Assembly: GCA_963204835.1 (NCBI GenBank)
Contig: CAUJHJ010000011.1
Span: 1-38,664 of the forward strand
Reading direction: 5' to 3'
DNA from: Pseudomonadota bacterium
Lineage (GTDB): Bacteria; Pseudomonadota; Gammaproteobacteria; Steroidobacterales; Steroidobacteraceae
DNA: 38,664 nucleotides
The notes below the pieces were generated by a model, which was given only the letters and a program-made list of their open reading frames with translations, searched no databases and was not told the DNA's origin. Each line of letters begins with the position of its first letter. The first letter of the stretch is position 1. A program made the translations under genes and the position numbers. This document shows positions 16,936-25,348 of the stretch, piece by piece.

Positions 16936-17661
16936 GTGAAACCCGAAGTCTCCGTGGTCATCCCGGTGCTGAACGAAGCCGACAACGTCGAGCCGCTCGC
17001 GCGCGAGATCGCCGCGGCGCTTGCCGGGCGCCCCTACGAAATCCTCTTCATCGACGACGGCAGCACCGACGCCACGGCGGCCACGGTGCTGCGCCTGCGC
17101 GATGCGGGCGTGGCGCCGCTGCGCCTCCTGCGCCATTCGCGCCGCAGCGGCCAGAGCGCCGGCGTCTGTACCGGCGTTGCGCATGCCCGTGCCGACTGGG
17201 TGGCGACCCTTGACGGCGACGGCCAGAATGATCCGGCGGACATCCCGGCGCTGATCGCCGCGCGCGAGGCGGGAGAGGCCGACGGGGTGCGCCTCGTCAT
17301 GGGCAATCGCGTCAGCCGCAAGGACACCTGGCGGCGCCACCTGCAATCGCGCATCGCCAATGGCGTGCGCGGCCGCATGCTGAAGGACGGCACGCCGGAT
17401 ACCGGTTGCGGCATCAAGCTGTTCGATCGCAGCGAGTTCCTGACCCTGCCGCAGTTCGACCACATGCATCGCTTCCTGCCGGCGCTCTTCCAGCGCCGCG
17501 GCGCGCGCGTGGTGTCCGTGCCGGTCAACCATCGGCCGCGCCAGCGCGGCCAGTCCAAGTACGGCATGTTCGATCGCCTGTGGGTCGGCATCGTCGACAT
17601 TTTCGGCGTGATGTGGCTGGCGCGCCGCTACTGGCCCGGCCTGCGGGCGCGCGAGGAATGA
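16936..17661 (+). CDS. family 2 glycosyltransferase, polyprenyl-phosphate sugar type (DPM1/ArnC-like)
   Basis: This 241-residue protein is a GT-A glycosyltransferase without the two C-terminal membrane helices of ArnC or GtrB: VSVVIPVLNEADN (about 5-17), FIDDGST (38-44), the metal-binding LDGDGQNDP (about 93-101), TGCGIKLFDR and NHRPRQRGQSKYG (about 196-208), which is typical of dolichol/undecaprenyl-phosphate sugar transferases. It should place a sugar from a nucleotide donor on undecaprenyl phosphate at the inner membrane. The GTG start at 16936 has AAGGAG nine bases upstream. The next two genes encode a LAB_N protein and an ArnT-like transferase, which together form the known set for building, moving and using a lipid-linked sugar. 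Confidence 0.9.
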   Translation: MKPEVSVVIPVLNEADNVEPLAREIAAALAGRPYEILFIDDGSTDATAATVLRLRDAGVAPLRLLRHSRRSGQSAGVCTGVAHARADWVATLDGDGQNDPADIPALIAAREAGEADGVRLVMGNRVSRKDTWRRHLQSRIANGVRGRMLKDGTPDTGCGIKLFDRSEFLTLPQFDHMHRFLPALFQRRGARVVSVPVNHRPRQRGQSKYGMFDRLWVGIVDIFGVMWLARRYWPGLRAREE

Positions 17662-17671
17662 AGGTGGCAAC

Positions 17672-17950
17672 GTGACCCAGGAACAAACCGTGTGGATGGT
17701 GCTCGGCTTCATCGCCCAGGGCCTCTTCTCCGCGCGATTCCTCGTGCAATGGATCGCAAGCGAGCGGCGCAGGAAGAGCGTCGTGCCGCATGCATTCTGG
17801 TACTTCAGCGTGGCGGGTGGCGCGCTGCTGCTCGCCTACGCGATCCACCGCAAGGACCCGGTCTTCATCGTCGGGCAGGGCGCGGGCCTCGTGGTCTACC
17901 TGCGCAACCTGCAGCTGCTGCGCACGAAGCCCGCCTCCGGGGCCGGTTGA
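17672..17950 (+). CDS. LAB_N membrane protein (lipid A biosynthesis N-terminal domain family)
   Basis: The 92-residue protein has three likely membrane segments (about 7-27, 42-58, 66-82) and the LAB_N signature: GFIAQGLFSARFLVQW, SERRRKSVVPHAFWYFS, then a GQGAGLVVYLRNL end. The family is found fused to LpxB in some bacteria and as a stand-alone small protein beside ArnC/ArnT-like genes; a role in moving the lipid-linked sugar across the membrane has been suggested by context only. The GTG start at 17672 has AAGGTGG upstream. It is embedded between the glycosyltransferase and ArnT-like genes, and its stop overlaps a possible TTG start of the latter. Confidence 0.85.
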   Translation: MTQEQTVWMVLGFIAQGLFSARFLVQWIASERRRKSVVPHAFWYFSVAGGALLLAYAIHRKDPVFIVGQGAGLVVYLRNLQLLRTKPASGAG

Positions 17951-17958
17951 CGCGGGCG

Positions 17959-19704
17959 ATGCAGAAGCCGGCTGGACAGGCAGCCATCGCCTGGCAGGAT
18001 CTCGGATGGATCCTGCTCGCGCTGCTGGTGCTGGTGGCAAGCGGCATCGGCCTGCGCGATCCCTGGCCCGCCGACGAGCCGCGCTTCGCGGCTGTCGCGC
18101 GCGACATGGTCGCGAGCGGCGACTGGTGGTTTCCGCGCGTGGGCGGCGACCTGTACCAGGACAAGCCACCCCTTTTCATGTGGTTGATCGCGGCCGTGCT
18201 GTCGGTGACGGGGTCGATGCGGCTCGCGTTCCTGCTGCCGTCGCTGCTCGCCGCCGGCGGGACGCTCATCCTCGTCCACGACCTTGCGCGCCGCCTGGCC
18301 GGCCGCGAGGCGGCGCTCGCCGCGGCGCTCACGCTCGCCTTCACCCTGCAGTTCGTGCTCGTGTCGCGCGGTGCGCAGATCGACGCCACGGTGTGCTTCC
18401 TGATCACGCTCGGGGTGTACGGCTTCGCGCGCCACCTGTTGCTGGGGCCCGCCTGGGGCTGGTATTTCGCCGGCGCGGCGGCGTCCGGCCTTGGCGTCAT
18501 CACGAAGGGTGTCGGCTTCCTGCCGCTGCTGATGCTCATTCCCTACGGCGTGCTGCGCCGGCGGGGCTGGCAGGGGCTCGCGCCCATCCAGCACGGCGGC
18601 TGGCGCTGGGCGCTCGCGCCGCTCGGCTTCCTCGCGGCGATCGCCCTGTGGCTCGTGCCGATGCTGCTGGCGGTTGAGCATCGCGGCCTGCCGGAGTACG
18701 CGGCCTATCGCGACGAGATCCTCTTCCACCAGACCGTGACGCGCTATGCGTCGTCTTGGCACCACGTCAAGGCCTGGTACTACTACTTCGCCGAGGTGAT
18801 CCCGGTGCTGTGGCTGCCGTGGTCGCTGCTCGCGTTCTGGCTCGTGCCGCACTGGCGCCGGGCCTGGCTCGCGCAGGACGCGCGCACCTGGCTGCTGCTG
18901 TCGTGGGTGGCGTTCGTGCTGCTTTTCTTCACGATGAGTCCCGGCAAGCGCGGCGTGTACGTGCTGCCGGCGATTCCCGCGCTGGCCGTCGCCGCCGCGG
19001 CGGCGCTGCCCGCAGTCTACCGGCGCCGCGGCGTCGCGCGCGCGAGCGCCGCGCTCGCGGGCGTGATCGTGACGGTGCTCGCGGCGTTTGCCATCGCCGA
19101 GGCATCCGGGCATCCGAAGGTCCTCGCGCTGCTGGCGGAGGAGGGCTTGCCGGCCGACCTGCCGGTCGCCGCGCTCGCGATCGCCTGCGTCGTCGCCTGG
19201 GTCGCCGCGTGGCGGCGCAGCCTCCTTGCCTGGCCACTCGTGCTGGGCGCGCTCGCGCTGGCGTTTTCGTGGGCGATCGAGCCCCGCATCGATCCGGTGA
19301 GATCGGGTCGCGCGTTCACGCAGAGGGTGCTCGCGGCGGTACCGCCGCGGGAAAAGCTCGGGCTCGTCGCTTACAAGGAGCAGTTCCTGCTCTACCTCGA
19401 CCGGCCCGTCGTGAATTTCGGCCATCGGCGCTGGCGGACCGACGACGGCGAGACGGCGGATGCGGCGCGCTGGCTCGCGGCGGCGCCCGGCCGCGTGCTG
19501 CTCGTGCCGGACGCGTTGCTGTCGCCTTGCTTCGCGGGCGCCGCGGTCGTGCGTCCGGTGGGCCATTCCGCCGGCGAACCCTGGTCGCTGGTCAGCGGCA
19601 CGCCGGCAGCGGCCTGTGTGGCGCGCGGCAAGGTGTCGCGCATCATCGAATACTCGCCGCCAAAATATGTCGCATCGCGTGCTTTGCTTGAGCGTAATCA
19701 CTGA
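17959..19704 (+). CDS. ArnT-like (GT39/GT83) membrane glycosyltransferase
   Basis: The 581-residue protein has about 12 membrane segments and the ArnT pattern in its first periplasmic loop: DPWPADEPRFAAVARDM, with the catalytic-type Asp-Glu pair, then GDWWFPRVGGDLYQDKPPLFMWL. A soluble C-terminal part (about 455-581) follows the last helix. ArnT transfers a sugar from undecaprenyl phosphate to lipid A outside the inner membrane. The neighbouring glycosyltransferase would make its donor, but the aminoarabinose-specific arnA/B/D genes are absent, so another sugar is likely. ATG 17959 is chosen; TTG 17947, overlapping the previous stop, is possible. The gene ends the plus-strand envelope run; a gap of 122 bp follows. 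Confidence 0.88.
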   Translation: MQKPAGQAAIAWQDLGWILLALLVLVASGIGLRDPWPADEPRFAAVARDMVASGDWWFPRVGGDLYQDKPPLFMWLIAAVLSVTGSMRLAFLLPSLLAAGGTLILVHDLARRLAGREAALAAALTLAFTLQFVLVSRGAQIDATVCFLITLGVYGFARHLLLGPAWGWYFAGAAASGLGVITKGVGFLPLLMLIPYGVLRRRGWQGLAPIQHGGWRWALAPLGFLAAIALWLVPMLLAVEHRGLPEYAAYRDEILFHQTVTRYASSWHHVKAWYYYFAEVIPVLWLPWSLLAFWLVPHWRRAWLAQDARTWLLLSWVAFVLLFFTMSPGKRGVYVLPAIPALAVAAAAALPAVYRRRGVARASAALAGVIVTVLAAFAIAEASGHPKVLALLAEEGLPADLPVAALAIACVVAWVAAWRRSLLAWPLVLGALALAFSWAIEPRIDPVRSGRAFTQRVLAAVPPREKLGLVAYKEQFLLYLDRPVVNFGHRRWRTDDGETADAARWLAAAPGRVLLVPDALLSPCFAGAAVVRPVGHSAGEPWSLVSGTPAAACVARGKVSRIIEYSPPKYVASRALLERNH

Positions 19705-19721
19705 AGTGACAATCGCTTAGC

Positions 19722-19749
19722 TTGTATTCCTGATTAACTATGACACAAT
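19722..19749 (+). promoter_or_regulatory. candidate promoter for the GGDEF-EAL gene
   Basis: The gap 19705-19826 is unusually AT-rich for this genome. TTGTAT (19722-19727) and CACAAT (19744-19749) are 16 bp apart and could be -35 and -10. The gap was checked for a c-di-GMP riboswitch by eye and no convincing core was seen. Confidence 0.35.
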
Positions 19750-19826
19750 CCGGCCGTAACTGGCATATGGCGTGCGCACGCGAAATGTGCCGCGCGTCCG
19801 ATGCAGGGGGGTAACGGTTTGTCAGA

Positions 19827-22538
19827 ATGCGGGTCCGCACTTCACGGTTTGATCCGTCGATGCCTGGCGTAACGTTCGACAAGCCGTCCGAATTCACCGC
19901 CTCAGACATCCTCGCCCCCGGCGCATGGAGTCCTCGCGGCGCGCGTCCCGCGCCCGGCCTCGACGTCGCCAGCACCAAGATCGCGGTCGACCTGCAGAAC
20001 ATGCGCCGCGACAACCTGCTCGCGGTCGTTTCGCACAGCCTCGAGGTGCTGCGCGAGGCGACGTCCTGCGATGCCGCCTTCGTGGCGATGCTCGACGAAG
20101 CCGCCGTGAGCGACGTGCACGTGGCGCGCGGCGCCTTTGCCCAGACCCGCCTCGAGGAACTGCGCGGTGTGGCCCTCGCCGACCTTCCGTGGCTGCGTTC
20201 GCGCCTCGATCACCTGCGCCTGTCCGAATTGCGCGATACGGCGGCCCCGAAGAAAGAGAACCTCGCGGAAGCGCAGCGCTTCGCCGCCCTCAAGGTCGGC
20301 TCACTGCTGTGCATCGCGTTTCGCGTGCAGGACCGCCCGGCGGGCCTGCTCGGGCTCGCCAATGCCATGGCGCGCGGCCCGTGGAGCGTCGACGTCCAGT
20401 TGCTGCTGAAGCTCCTCGGCACGAGCCTCGCGACGGGCCTCGAGCGTGCGCGCCTCGCGACGCAGCTCGAGGACCTCGAAGTCCGCGTCGGCCTCGCTCA
20501 GGCCGCGGCCAACGAGGGCATGTGGGACTTCGACACCCGCACCAACATCGTCACCTTCTCGCAGCGCTGGAAGGAGATGCTCGGCTACAGCGACGACGAC
20601 CTGGCCGGGCCCACCGACTGGCGCGCCCTGGTTCACCCGGACGACATGTCGCGGGTCCAGTCGGCGATGCGCGAGCACGTCGAGGGCCGCTCGCCGATCT
20701 GCGAGAGCATCCACCGCATGCGTCACCGCAGCGGCGAGTGGCGCTGGGTGGTGAGCCGCGCCAAGGCGCACGTCGACCCGGCCGGCCGCCTGCTGCGCCT
20801 CGTCGGCATGGAAATCGACATCACCGAGCGCAAGCTCTACGAGGAGGCGCTCTTTCGCGAGAAGGAGAGCGCCCAGATCACGCTGCAGTCGATCGGCGAC
20901 GGCGTGATCACGACAGACGCCAACTCCATCATCGACTACATCAACCCGATCGCCGAGGAACTCACCGGCTGGCGCCTCGAGGACGCGATGGGCCGCTCCG
21001 TCGACGACGTCTTCAAGGCCTTCCACGAGGAGACCTGCGAGCCGCTGGAAAATCCGCTCACGATGTCCGTGCGGCGCGTCCGCCCGATCAAGTCGGTGCG
21101 GCCGATGCTGCTGATCCGCCGCGACGGCAACGAGCTCTATGTCGAGAGCACCGCGGCGCCGATCCGCGACGGCGCCGGCAAGGTCTGCGGAGGCGTGCTC
21201 GTGTTCCACGACGTGTCGGAGTCGCGCGAGCTGAACCGCCGCCTCTCCTACCACGCGAGCCACGACATCCTCACCGGCCTCGTCAACCGGCGTGAGTTCG
21301 AGAACCGCCTCGAGCGTGCGCTGAAGAGCGCCAAGGCCCGCGAGGCCTCCTACGCGCTCTGCTGCCTCGACATCGACCAGTTCAAGATCATCAACGACAC
21401 CTGCGGCCACAGCGCCGGCGACGCGCTGCTCGGCCAGGTCGGCGCGCTGCTGAAGTCGAAGGTGCGCTGGCGCGACACGCTGTCGCGGCTCGGCGGCGAC
21501 GAGTTCGGCATCCTGCTCGAAAGCTGCTCGCTCGACGAGGCCATGCGCACCGCCGAGACGCTGCGCGAGGCGCTGCGCAATTTCCGTTTCACGTGGGAAG
21601 ACCGCGTGTTCCGCCTCGGCGCGAGCATCGGCGTCGTGCCGATCACGGCGGACAACGAGGACGTGGCGTCGATCCTGTCCGCGGCCGACAGCGCCTGCGC
21701 GGCGGCCAAGGAGGCCGGCCGCAACCGCGTGCACAGCTTCGCCGAGAACGACATCGAGCTGATGCGCCGGCGGCGCGAGATGCAGTGGGCGGCGCGCATC
21801 AACTCCGCGCTCGAGGAGGGCCGCTTCGAGCTGTACCGCATGACGATCCAGCCGCTGCAGCCGGCGACGCTGGTGCAGGGCGCCCACTACGAGCTGCTGC
21901 TGCGCATGCGCGACGAGAACGGCCGGATCGTCTCGCCCGACAACTTCATCGCGGCGGCCGAGCGCTACGGCATCACGCCGAACATCGACCGCTGGGTGAT
22001 CGAGAACGCCTTCCGCTGGCTCGTGTCCGAGGCCGACGAGCGCGAGCGGCTCGCCATGTGCTCGATCAACCTCTCCGGCCAGAGCCTCGGCGACGACAAA
22101 TTCCTGCCGTTCGTGATCGAGCAGTTCGGCAAGAGCGGCATCGAAGCTTCGAAGATCTGCTTCGAGATCACCGAGACGGCGGCGGTCGCGAGCTTCTCGC
22201 AGGCGAACCGCTTCATCCAGGCGCTCAAGGAGCTCGGCTGCAAGTTCGCGCTCGACGACTTCGGCACCGGGCTCTCCTCGTTCGGCTACCTGAAGCACTT
22301 CCCGGTCGATTTCCTCAAGATCGACGGCAGCTTCGTGCGCGAGATCCTGCACGACCCGATCGATCGCGAGATGGTGCGCTCGATCAACGAGATCGGGCAC
22401 CTCACCGGCAAGCAGACGATCGCCGAGTTCGCCGAGAACGCCGAGATCATCCAGATGCTGACCAGCCTCGGCGTCGACTACGCGCAGGGCTACGGCATCG
22501 CCCAGCCGCAGCGCGTGCTGAAGGCCGTCAACGCCTGA
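19827..22538 (+). CDS. cytosolic GAF-PAS-PAS-GGDEF-EAL cyclic-di-GMP enzyme
   Basis: The 903-residue protein has no membrane segment. Order: GAF-like domain (about 60-205), PAS/PAC (about 225-335, ending in VGMEIDITERK), second PAS (about 345-465), GGDEF domain (470-640) and EAL domain (655-895). The cyclase motif LGGDEF (555-560) and the inhibitory Arg547-x-x-Asp550 are intact. The phosphodiesterase has ELL in place of EAL (689-691) within YELLLR, and keeps the Asn of SINLSG, FEITET, Asp810-Asp811 of DDFGTG, Lys831 and Glu867. Both activities may therefore work; proteins with this layout often act mainly as phosphodiesterases. The start at ATG 19827 has no strong ribosome site; ATG 19860 is possible. 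Confidence 0.92.
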   Translation: MRVRTSRFDPSMPGVTFDKPSEFTASDILAPGAWSPRGARPAPGLDVASTKIAVDLQNMRRDNLLAVVSHSLEVLREATSCDAAFVAMLDEAAVSDVHVARGAFAQTRLEELRGVALADLPWLRSRLDHLRLSELRDTAAPKKENLAEAQRFAALKVGSLLCIAFRVQDRPAGLLGLANAMARGPWSVDVQLLLKLLGTSLATGLERARLATQLEDLEVRVGLAQAAANEGMWDFDTRTNIVTFSQRWKEMLGYSDDDLAGPTDWRALVHPDDMSRVQSAMREHVEGRSPICESIHRMRHRSGEWRWVVSRAKAHVDPAGRLLRLVGMEIDITERKLYEEALFREKESAQITLQSIGDGVITTDANSIIDYINPIAEELTGWRLEDAMGRSVDDVFKAFHEETCEPLENPLTMSVRRVRPIKSVRPMLLIRRDGNELYVESTAAPIRDGAGKVCGGVLVFHDVSESRELNRRLSYHASHDILTGLVNRREFENRLERALKSAKAREASYALCCLDIDQFKIINDTCGHSAGDALLGQVGALLKSKVRWRDTLSRLGGDEFGILLESCSLDEAMRTAETLREALRNFRFTWEDRVFRLGASIGVVPITADNEDVASILSAADSACAAAKEAGRNRVHSFAENDIELMRRRREMQWAARINSALEEGRFELYRMTIQPLQPATLVQGAHYELLLRMRDENGRIVSPDNFIAAAERYGITPNIDRWVIENAFRWLVSEADERERLAMCSINLSGQSLGDDKFLPFVIEQFGKSGIEASKICFEITETAAVASFSQANRFIQALKELGCKFALDDFGTGLSSFGYLKHFPVDFLKIDGSFVREILHDPIDREMVRSINEIGHLTGKQTIAEFAENAEIIQMLTSLGVDYAQGYGIAQPQRVLKAVNA

Positions 22539-22552
22539 GGGGCCCTGTCCGG

Positions 22553-22572
22553 CGCCGCCAGGGCCGGCGGCG
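22553..22572 (+). terminator. GC hairpin after the GGDEF-EAL gene
   Basis: CGCCGCC (22553-22559) and GGCGGCG (22566-22572) form a perfect 7-bp stem with a 6-base loop, 14 bp after the stop. No T-run follows, so it may be a weak or Rho-assisted terminator. The remainder of 22539-22628 shows no gene. Confidence 0.4.
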
Positions 22573-22628
22573 AGGCATACACTGCGCTCCTCGGTGCCCG
22601 CGACCCGGGCCGGACGGAGCCAAGGCCA

Positions 22629-24659
22629 GTGCGCAATCCCGCGAAGATCCTGCTGCTGATCGGCTGCGGCGCGGTCGCCGCACGGGCGGCAACCACGACC
22701 GAATACGACATCGTGTTCGCCGGCCAGCCCTCGGGCCGGCAGGTGACCACGATCGCCGCCGACGGCAGCCTCACGACGCGGCTGTCCTACCGCAACAACG
22801 GCCGGGGACCTGACCTCGACGAGCGCATCGCGTTCGCCGCCGATGGTGGCTTTGCGTCCTACCGGGTCAAGGGCACTTCGACCTTCGGATCCAAGATCGA
22901 CGAGAGCTACCGGCGCCGGGGCGGGCGGGTGAGCTGGCGCTCGTCCGCCGATCGCGGCGAGCGGACCGTGCAGGGGGCGGTCCAGTACCTGCCGGTCGAA
23001 GGCAGTTTCGCGGCCGACGCCGCTATCGCGCGCGTGCTGCTCGCCGCCGGCGGGCGCGGCGTCGCGGCCCTGCCGGCGGGCGAGCTGACGATCGAACGAC
23101 TTGCGGCCAGGACCGTCACCCATGGTGGCGAGCAACGCGCGGTGGCGCTCTATGCCATCCGCGGCGCGTCGACCGAACCCGACTTCATCTGGCTGACGGA
23201 CGACGCCGAGCGCAGCTTCTTCGCGGCGATCGAGCCCGGCTACATGATCGTCGCACCACGCGGCTGGGTGGCAGACGTGGCGCCGCTCGAGGCGGCGCAG
23301 AAGGCCGCCGGCAAGGCCATGCTGGAGGCCCTCGCCGCGCGCCTCGCGCACCGCCTGGGCGACGAGTTCGTGGTCCGCGGCGCGCGGGTCTTCGACAGCG
23401 AGCATGCGACGCTGTCCGGCCCGCAGGATGTCTACATCCACGACGGCCGCATCGCCGCGCTCTATCCCGCAGGCTCGCGGGCGAGTGCGCCGATGCCGTC
23501 CATCGACGGGAGCGGGCGGGTCCTGCTGCCGGGCCTGTTCGACATGCATACCCACGAAAGCGCGTGGAACGTGCTGCTCGACCTCGCGGCGGGCGTCACC
23601 ACCGTGCGCGACATGGGCAACGACAACCGCACGCTCGCCGGGCTTGCGCAGGACATCGAGGCGGGCCGGCTTGCCGGGCCGCGGATCGTCGCCGCAGGTT
23701 TCATCGAGGGCGACAGCCCGCACGCGGCGCGCGCCGACTTCGTGGTAAAGGACCTCGACGAGGCGAAGGCCGCGGTCGACTGGTACGCGCAGCACGGCTA
23801 CCCGCAGGTGAAGCTGTACAACTCGATGCGCCCCGAATGGATGGCGCCGGTCGCGCAGTACGCGCACGAGCGGGGGCTGCGCGTCAGCGGCCACGTGCCC
23901 GCCTTTGCGCGCGCCGAGGACGCCGTGCGCGCGGGCTATGACGAGTTGCAGCACATCAACCAGGTGATGCTCAATTTCCTCGTCACCCCCGAAACCGATA
24001 CGCGCACGCTCGCGCGCTTCTACCTGATCGGCGAGCGGGCGGCCGACATCGACCTCGACTCGCCGCCCGTGCAGGAATTCCTGCGCCTGCTGAAGGAGCG
24101 CGGCACCACCCTCGACCTTACGCTCGCGACCTTCGAGTACATGTTCCAGCAGGCGAAGGGCCAGCCGAACCCGACCTTCGGCATGATCGCCGACCACGTG
24201 CCGGCTTCGCTGGCGCGCGCCTGGGCAACCAATACCATGGACATCCCGCCTGAAAAGGTCGCGCGGTACGCCGCGGGTTACGACAAGCTGCTGGCCTTCG
24301 CGGGCCGGGCCTTCGAAATGGGAATCCCGATCCTTGCAGGCACGGACGATATCGGCGGCTTTACCCTGCACCGCGAACTCGAACTCGAGGTCAAGGCGGG
24401 CATCCCGCCCGCCGAGGCCCTGCGGATCGCGACCCGCAACGGCGCAAGGGTCCTGGGACGCTGGCCGCAGGCCGGCCGGGTCGCGCGCGGCCTGCCTGCC
24501 GACCTGATCCTGGTCGACGGGGACCCCACGCGGAACATTTCGGACATCCGCAGGGTCAGTCTCGTCATGAAGGCTGGCGTCGTGTATTACCCGGCGGAGA
24601 TCCACGAGGCGCTCGGCGTTCGCCGCTTCGCCGATCCCCCGCCCGTGAGCGTGGAGTAG
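22629..24659 (+). CDS. secreted metal-dependent amidohydrolase with an extra N-terminal domain
   Basis: The 676-residue protein has a short signal peptide (MRNPAKILLLIGCGAVAARA, cut near 20-21). Residues about 22-225 form a beta-rich part with no family I recognise. From about 240 it is an amidohydrolase of the imidazolonepropionase/Xaa-Pro dipeptidase type: VRGARVFDSE, the metal HxH in GLFDMHTHES, VKLYNS, VSGHVP, LQHIN and AGTDD, and the final GRVARGLPADLILVDGDP. It should hydrolyse a C-N bond in the periplasm or outside. GTG 22629 is preceded by GGAG. The response regulator begins 8 bp after its stop, so enzyme and two-component system probably share a transcript. The substrate is not evident. 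Confidence 0.85.
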   Translation: MRNPAKILLLIGCGAVAARAATTTEYDIVFAGQPSGRQVTTIAADGSLTTRLSYRNNGRGPDLDERIAFAADGGFASYRVKGTSTFGSKIDESYRRRGGRVSWRSSADRGERTVQGAVQYLPVEGSFAADAAIARVLLAAGGRGVAALPAGELTIERLAARTVTHGGEQRAVALYAIRGASTEPDFIWLTDDAERSFFAAIEPGYMIVAPRGWVADVAPLEAAQKAAGKAMLEALAARLAHRLGDEFVVRGARVFDSEHATLSGPQDVYIHDGRIAALYPAGSRASAPMPSIDGSGRVLLPGLFDMHTHESAWNVLLDLAAGVTTVRDMGNDNRTLAGLAQDIEAGRLAGPRIVAAGFIEGDSPHAARADFVVKDLDEAKAAVDWYAQHGYPQVKLYNSMRPEWMAPVAQYAHERGLRVSGHVPAFARAEDAVRAGYDELQHINQVMLNFLVTPETDTRTLARFYLIGERAADIDLDSPPVQEFLRLLKERGTTLDLTLATFEYMFQQAKGQPNPTFGMIADHVPASLARAWATNTMDIPPEKVARYAAGYDKLLAFAGRAFEMGIPILAGTDDIGGFTLHRELELEVKAGIPPAEALRIATRNGARVLGRWPQAGRVARGLPADLILVDGDPTRNISDIRRVSLVMKAGVVYYPAEIHEALGVRRFADPPPVSVE

Positions 24660-24667
24660 CGGGGCGC

Positions 24668-25342
24668 ATGCGCCTGTTGCTCGTCGAGGACGACGTCGAT
24701 GCCGCGGAGTACGTCCTGCGCGGCCTGCGCGAGGCGGGCTACGCGGTCGACCATGCCCGCGATGGCCGCGATGGCCTGTTCGCGGCGACCGAATCGCGCT
24801 ACGACCTCGTGATCGCCGATCGCATGTTGCCTTACCTCGACGGGCTGTCGCTGGTCGAGGTCCTGCGGCGCAATGGCAACCAGGTTCCGGTGCTGATCCT
24901 GAGCGCCCTCGGTTCGGTGGACGACCGGGTAGCGGGCCTCAAGGCGGGCGGCGACGACTACCTGACCAAGCCCTTTTCGTTCTCCGAGCTGCTCGCGCGC
25001 ATCGAGGCGCGCCTGCGGCGCAGCCAGGCGGCACCCGACGGTGCGCGACTGCAGCACGCCGACCTCGAGATGGACCTCCTTTCGCGGCGGGTGGTGCGCG
25101 GCGGGCGAGAAATCGACCTCACGGCGAAGGAATTCCAGCTGCTCGAAGTACTGCTGCGACGCGCGGGCCAGGTGGTCACGCGCACGATGCTGCTCGAGGC
25201 CGTCTGGGACTTCAATTTCGATCCGCACACCAATGTCGTCGACGTGCATGTCAGCCGCCTGCGGCGCGCGGTGGACCGCGATTTCGATCGCCCCCTCATC
25301 CATACCGTGCGCGGCGCGGGCTACGTGCTGCGCGCGGGCTGA
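24668..25342 (+). CDS. OmpR/PhoB-family response regulator
   Basis: The 224-residue regulator has a receiver domain with Glu7-Asp8-Asp9, phosphoacceptor Asp51 in IADRMLPYLDG, Ser in ILSALG and the conserved Lys in LTKPFSF. It is followed by a winged-helix DNA-binding domain (about 128-222) with LTAKEFQLLEVLLRRAGQVVTR and a final HTVRGAGYVLR. Overall it resembles CusR/CopR/QseB-type regulators. ATG 24668 lies 8 bp after the amidohydrolase gene; the kinase follows after 6 bp. The three genes make a unit, suggesting that the system controls, or responds to, the substrate of the amidohydrolase. The target genes are not visible. Confidence 0.95.
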   Translation: MRLLLVEDDVDAAEYVLRGLREAGYAVDHARDGRDGLFAATESRYDLVIADRMLPYLDGLSLVEVLRRNGNQVPVLILSALGSVDDRVAGLKAGGDDYLTKPFSFSELLARIEARLRRSQAAPDGARLQHADLEMDLLSRRVVRGGREIDLTAKEFQLLEVLLRRAGQVVTRTMLLEAVWDFNFDPHTNVVDVHVSRLRRAVDRDFDRPLIHTVRGAGYVLRAG

Positions 25343-25348
25343 AGGCGC

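Noticed and set aside
11460..19704. Aryl polyene (xanthomonadin-like) or polyketide cluster
   Set aside because: Such clusters also use AMP ligases, carriers and LpxL-like acyltransferases, but no ketosynthase, dehydratase or ketoreductase gene is present here.
17959..19704. Standard aminoarabinose (arn) lipid A modification
   Set aside because: Only GT2, LAB_N and ArnT-like genes are present; the aminoarabinose-forming arnA, arnB and arnD are absent, so the sugar cannot be assigned.
19705..19826. c-di-GMP riboswitch upstream of the GGDEF-EAL gene
   Set aside because: The AT-rich gap lacks a recognisable GEMM core; only a weak promoter could be supported.
20301..24605. Very long open frame (1434 codons) on the minus strand
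   Set aside because: It is the antisense shadow of the GGDEF-EAL and amidohydrolase genes, both of which carry complete family motifs. High GC keeps opposite frames open.
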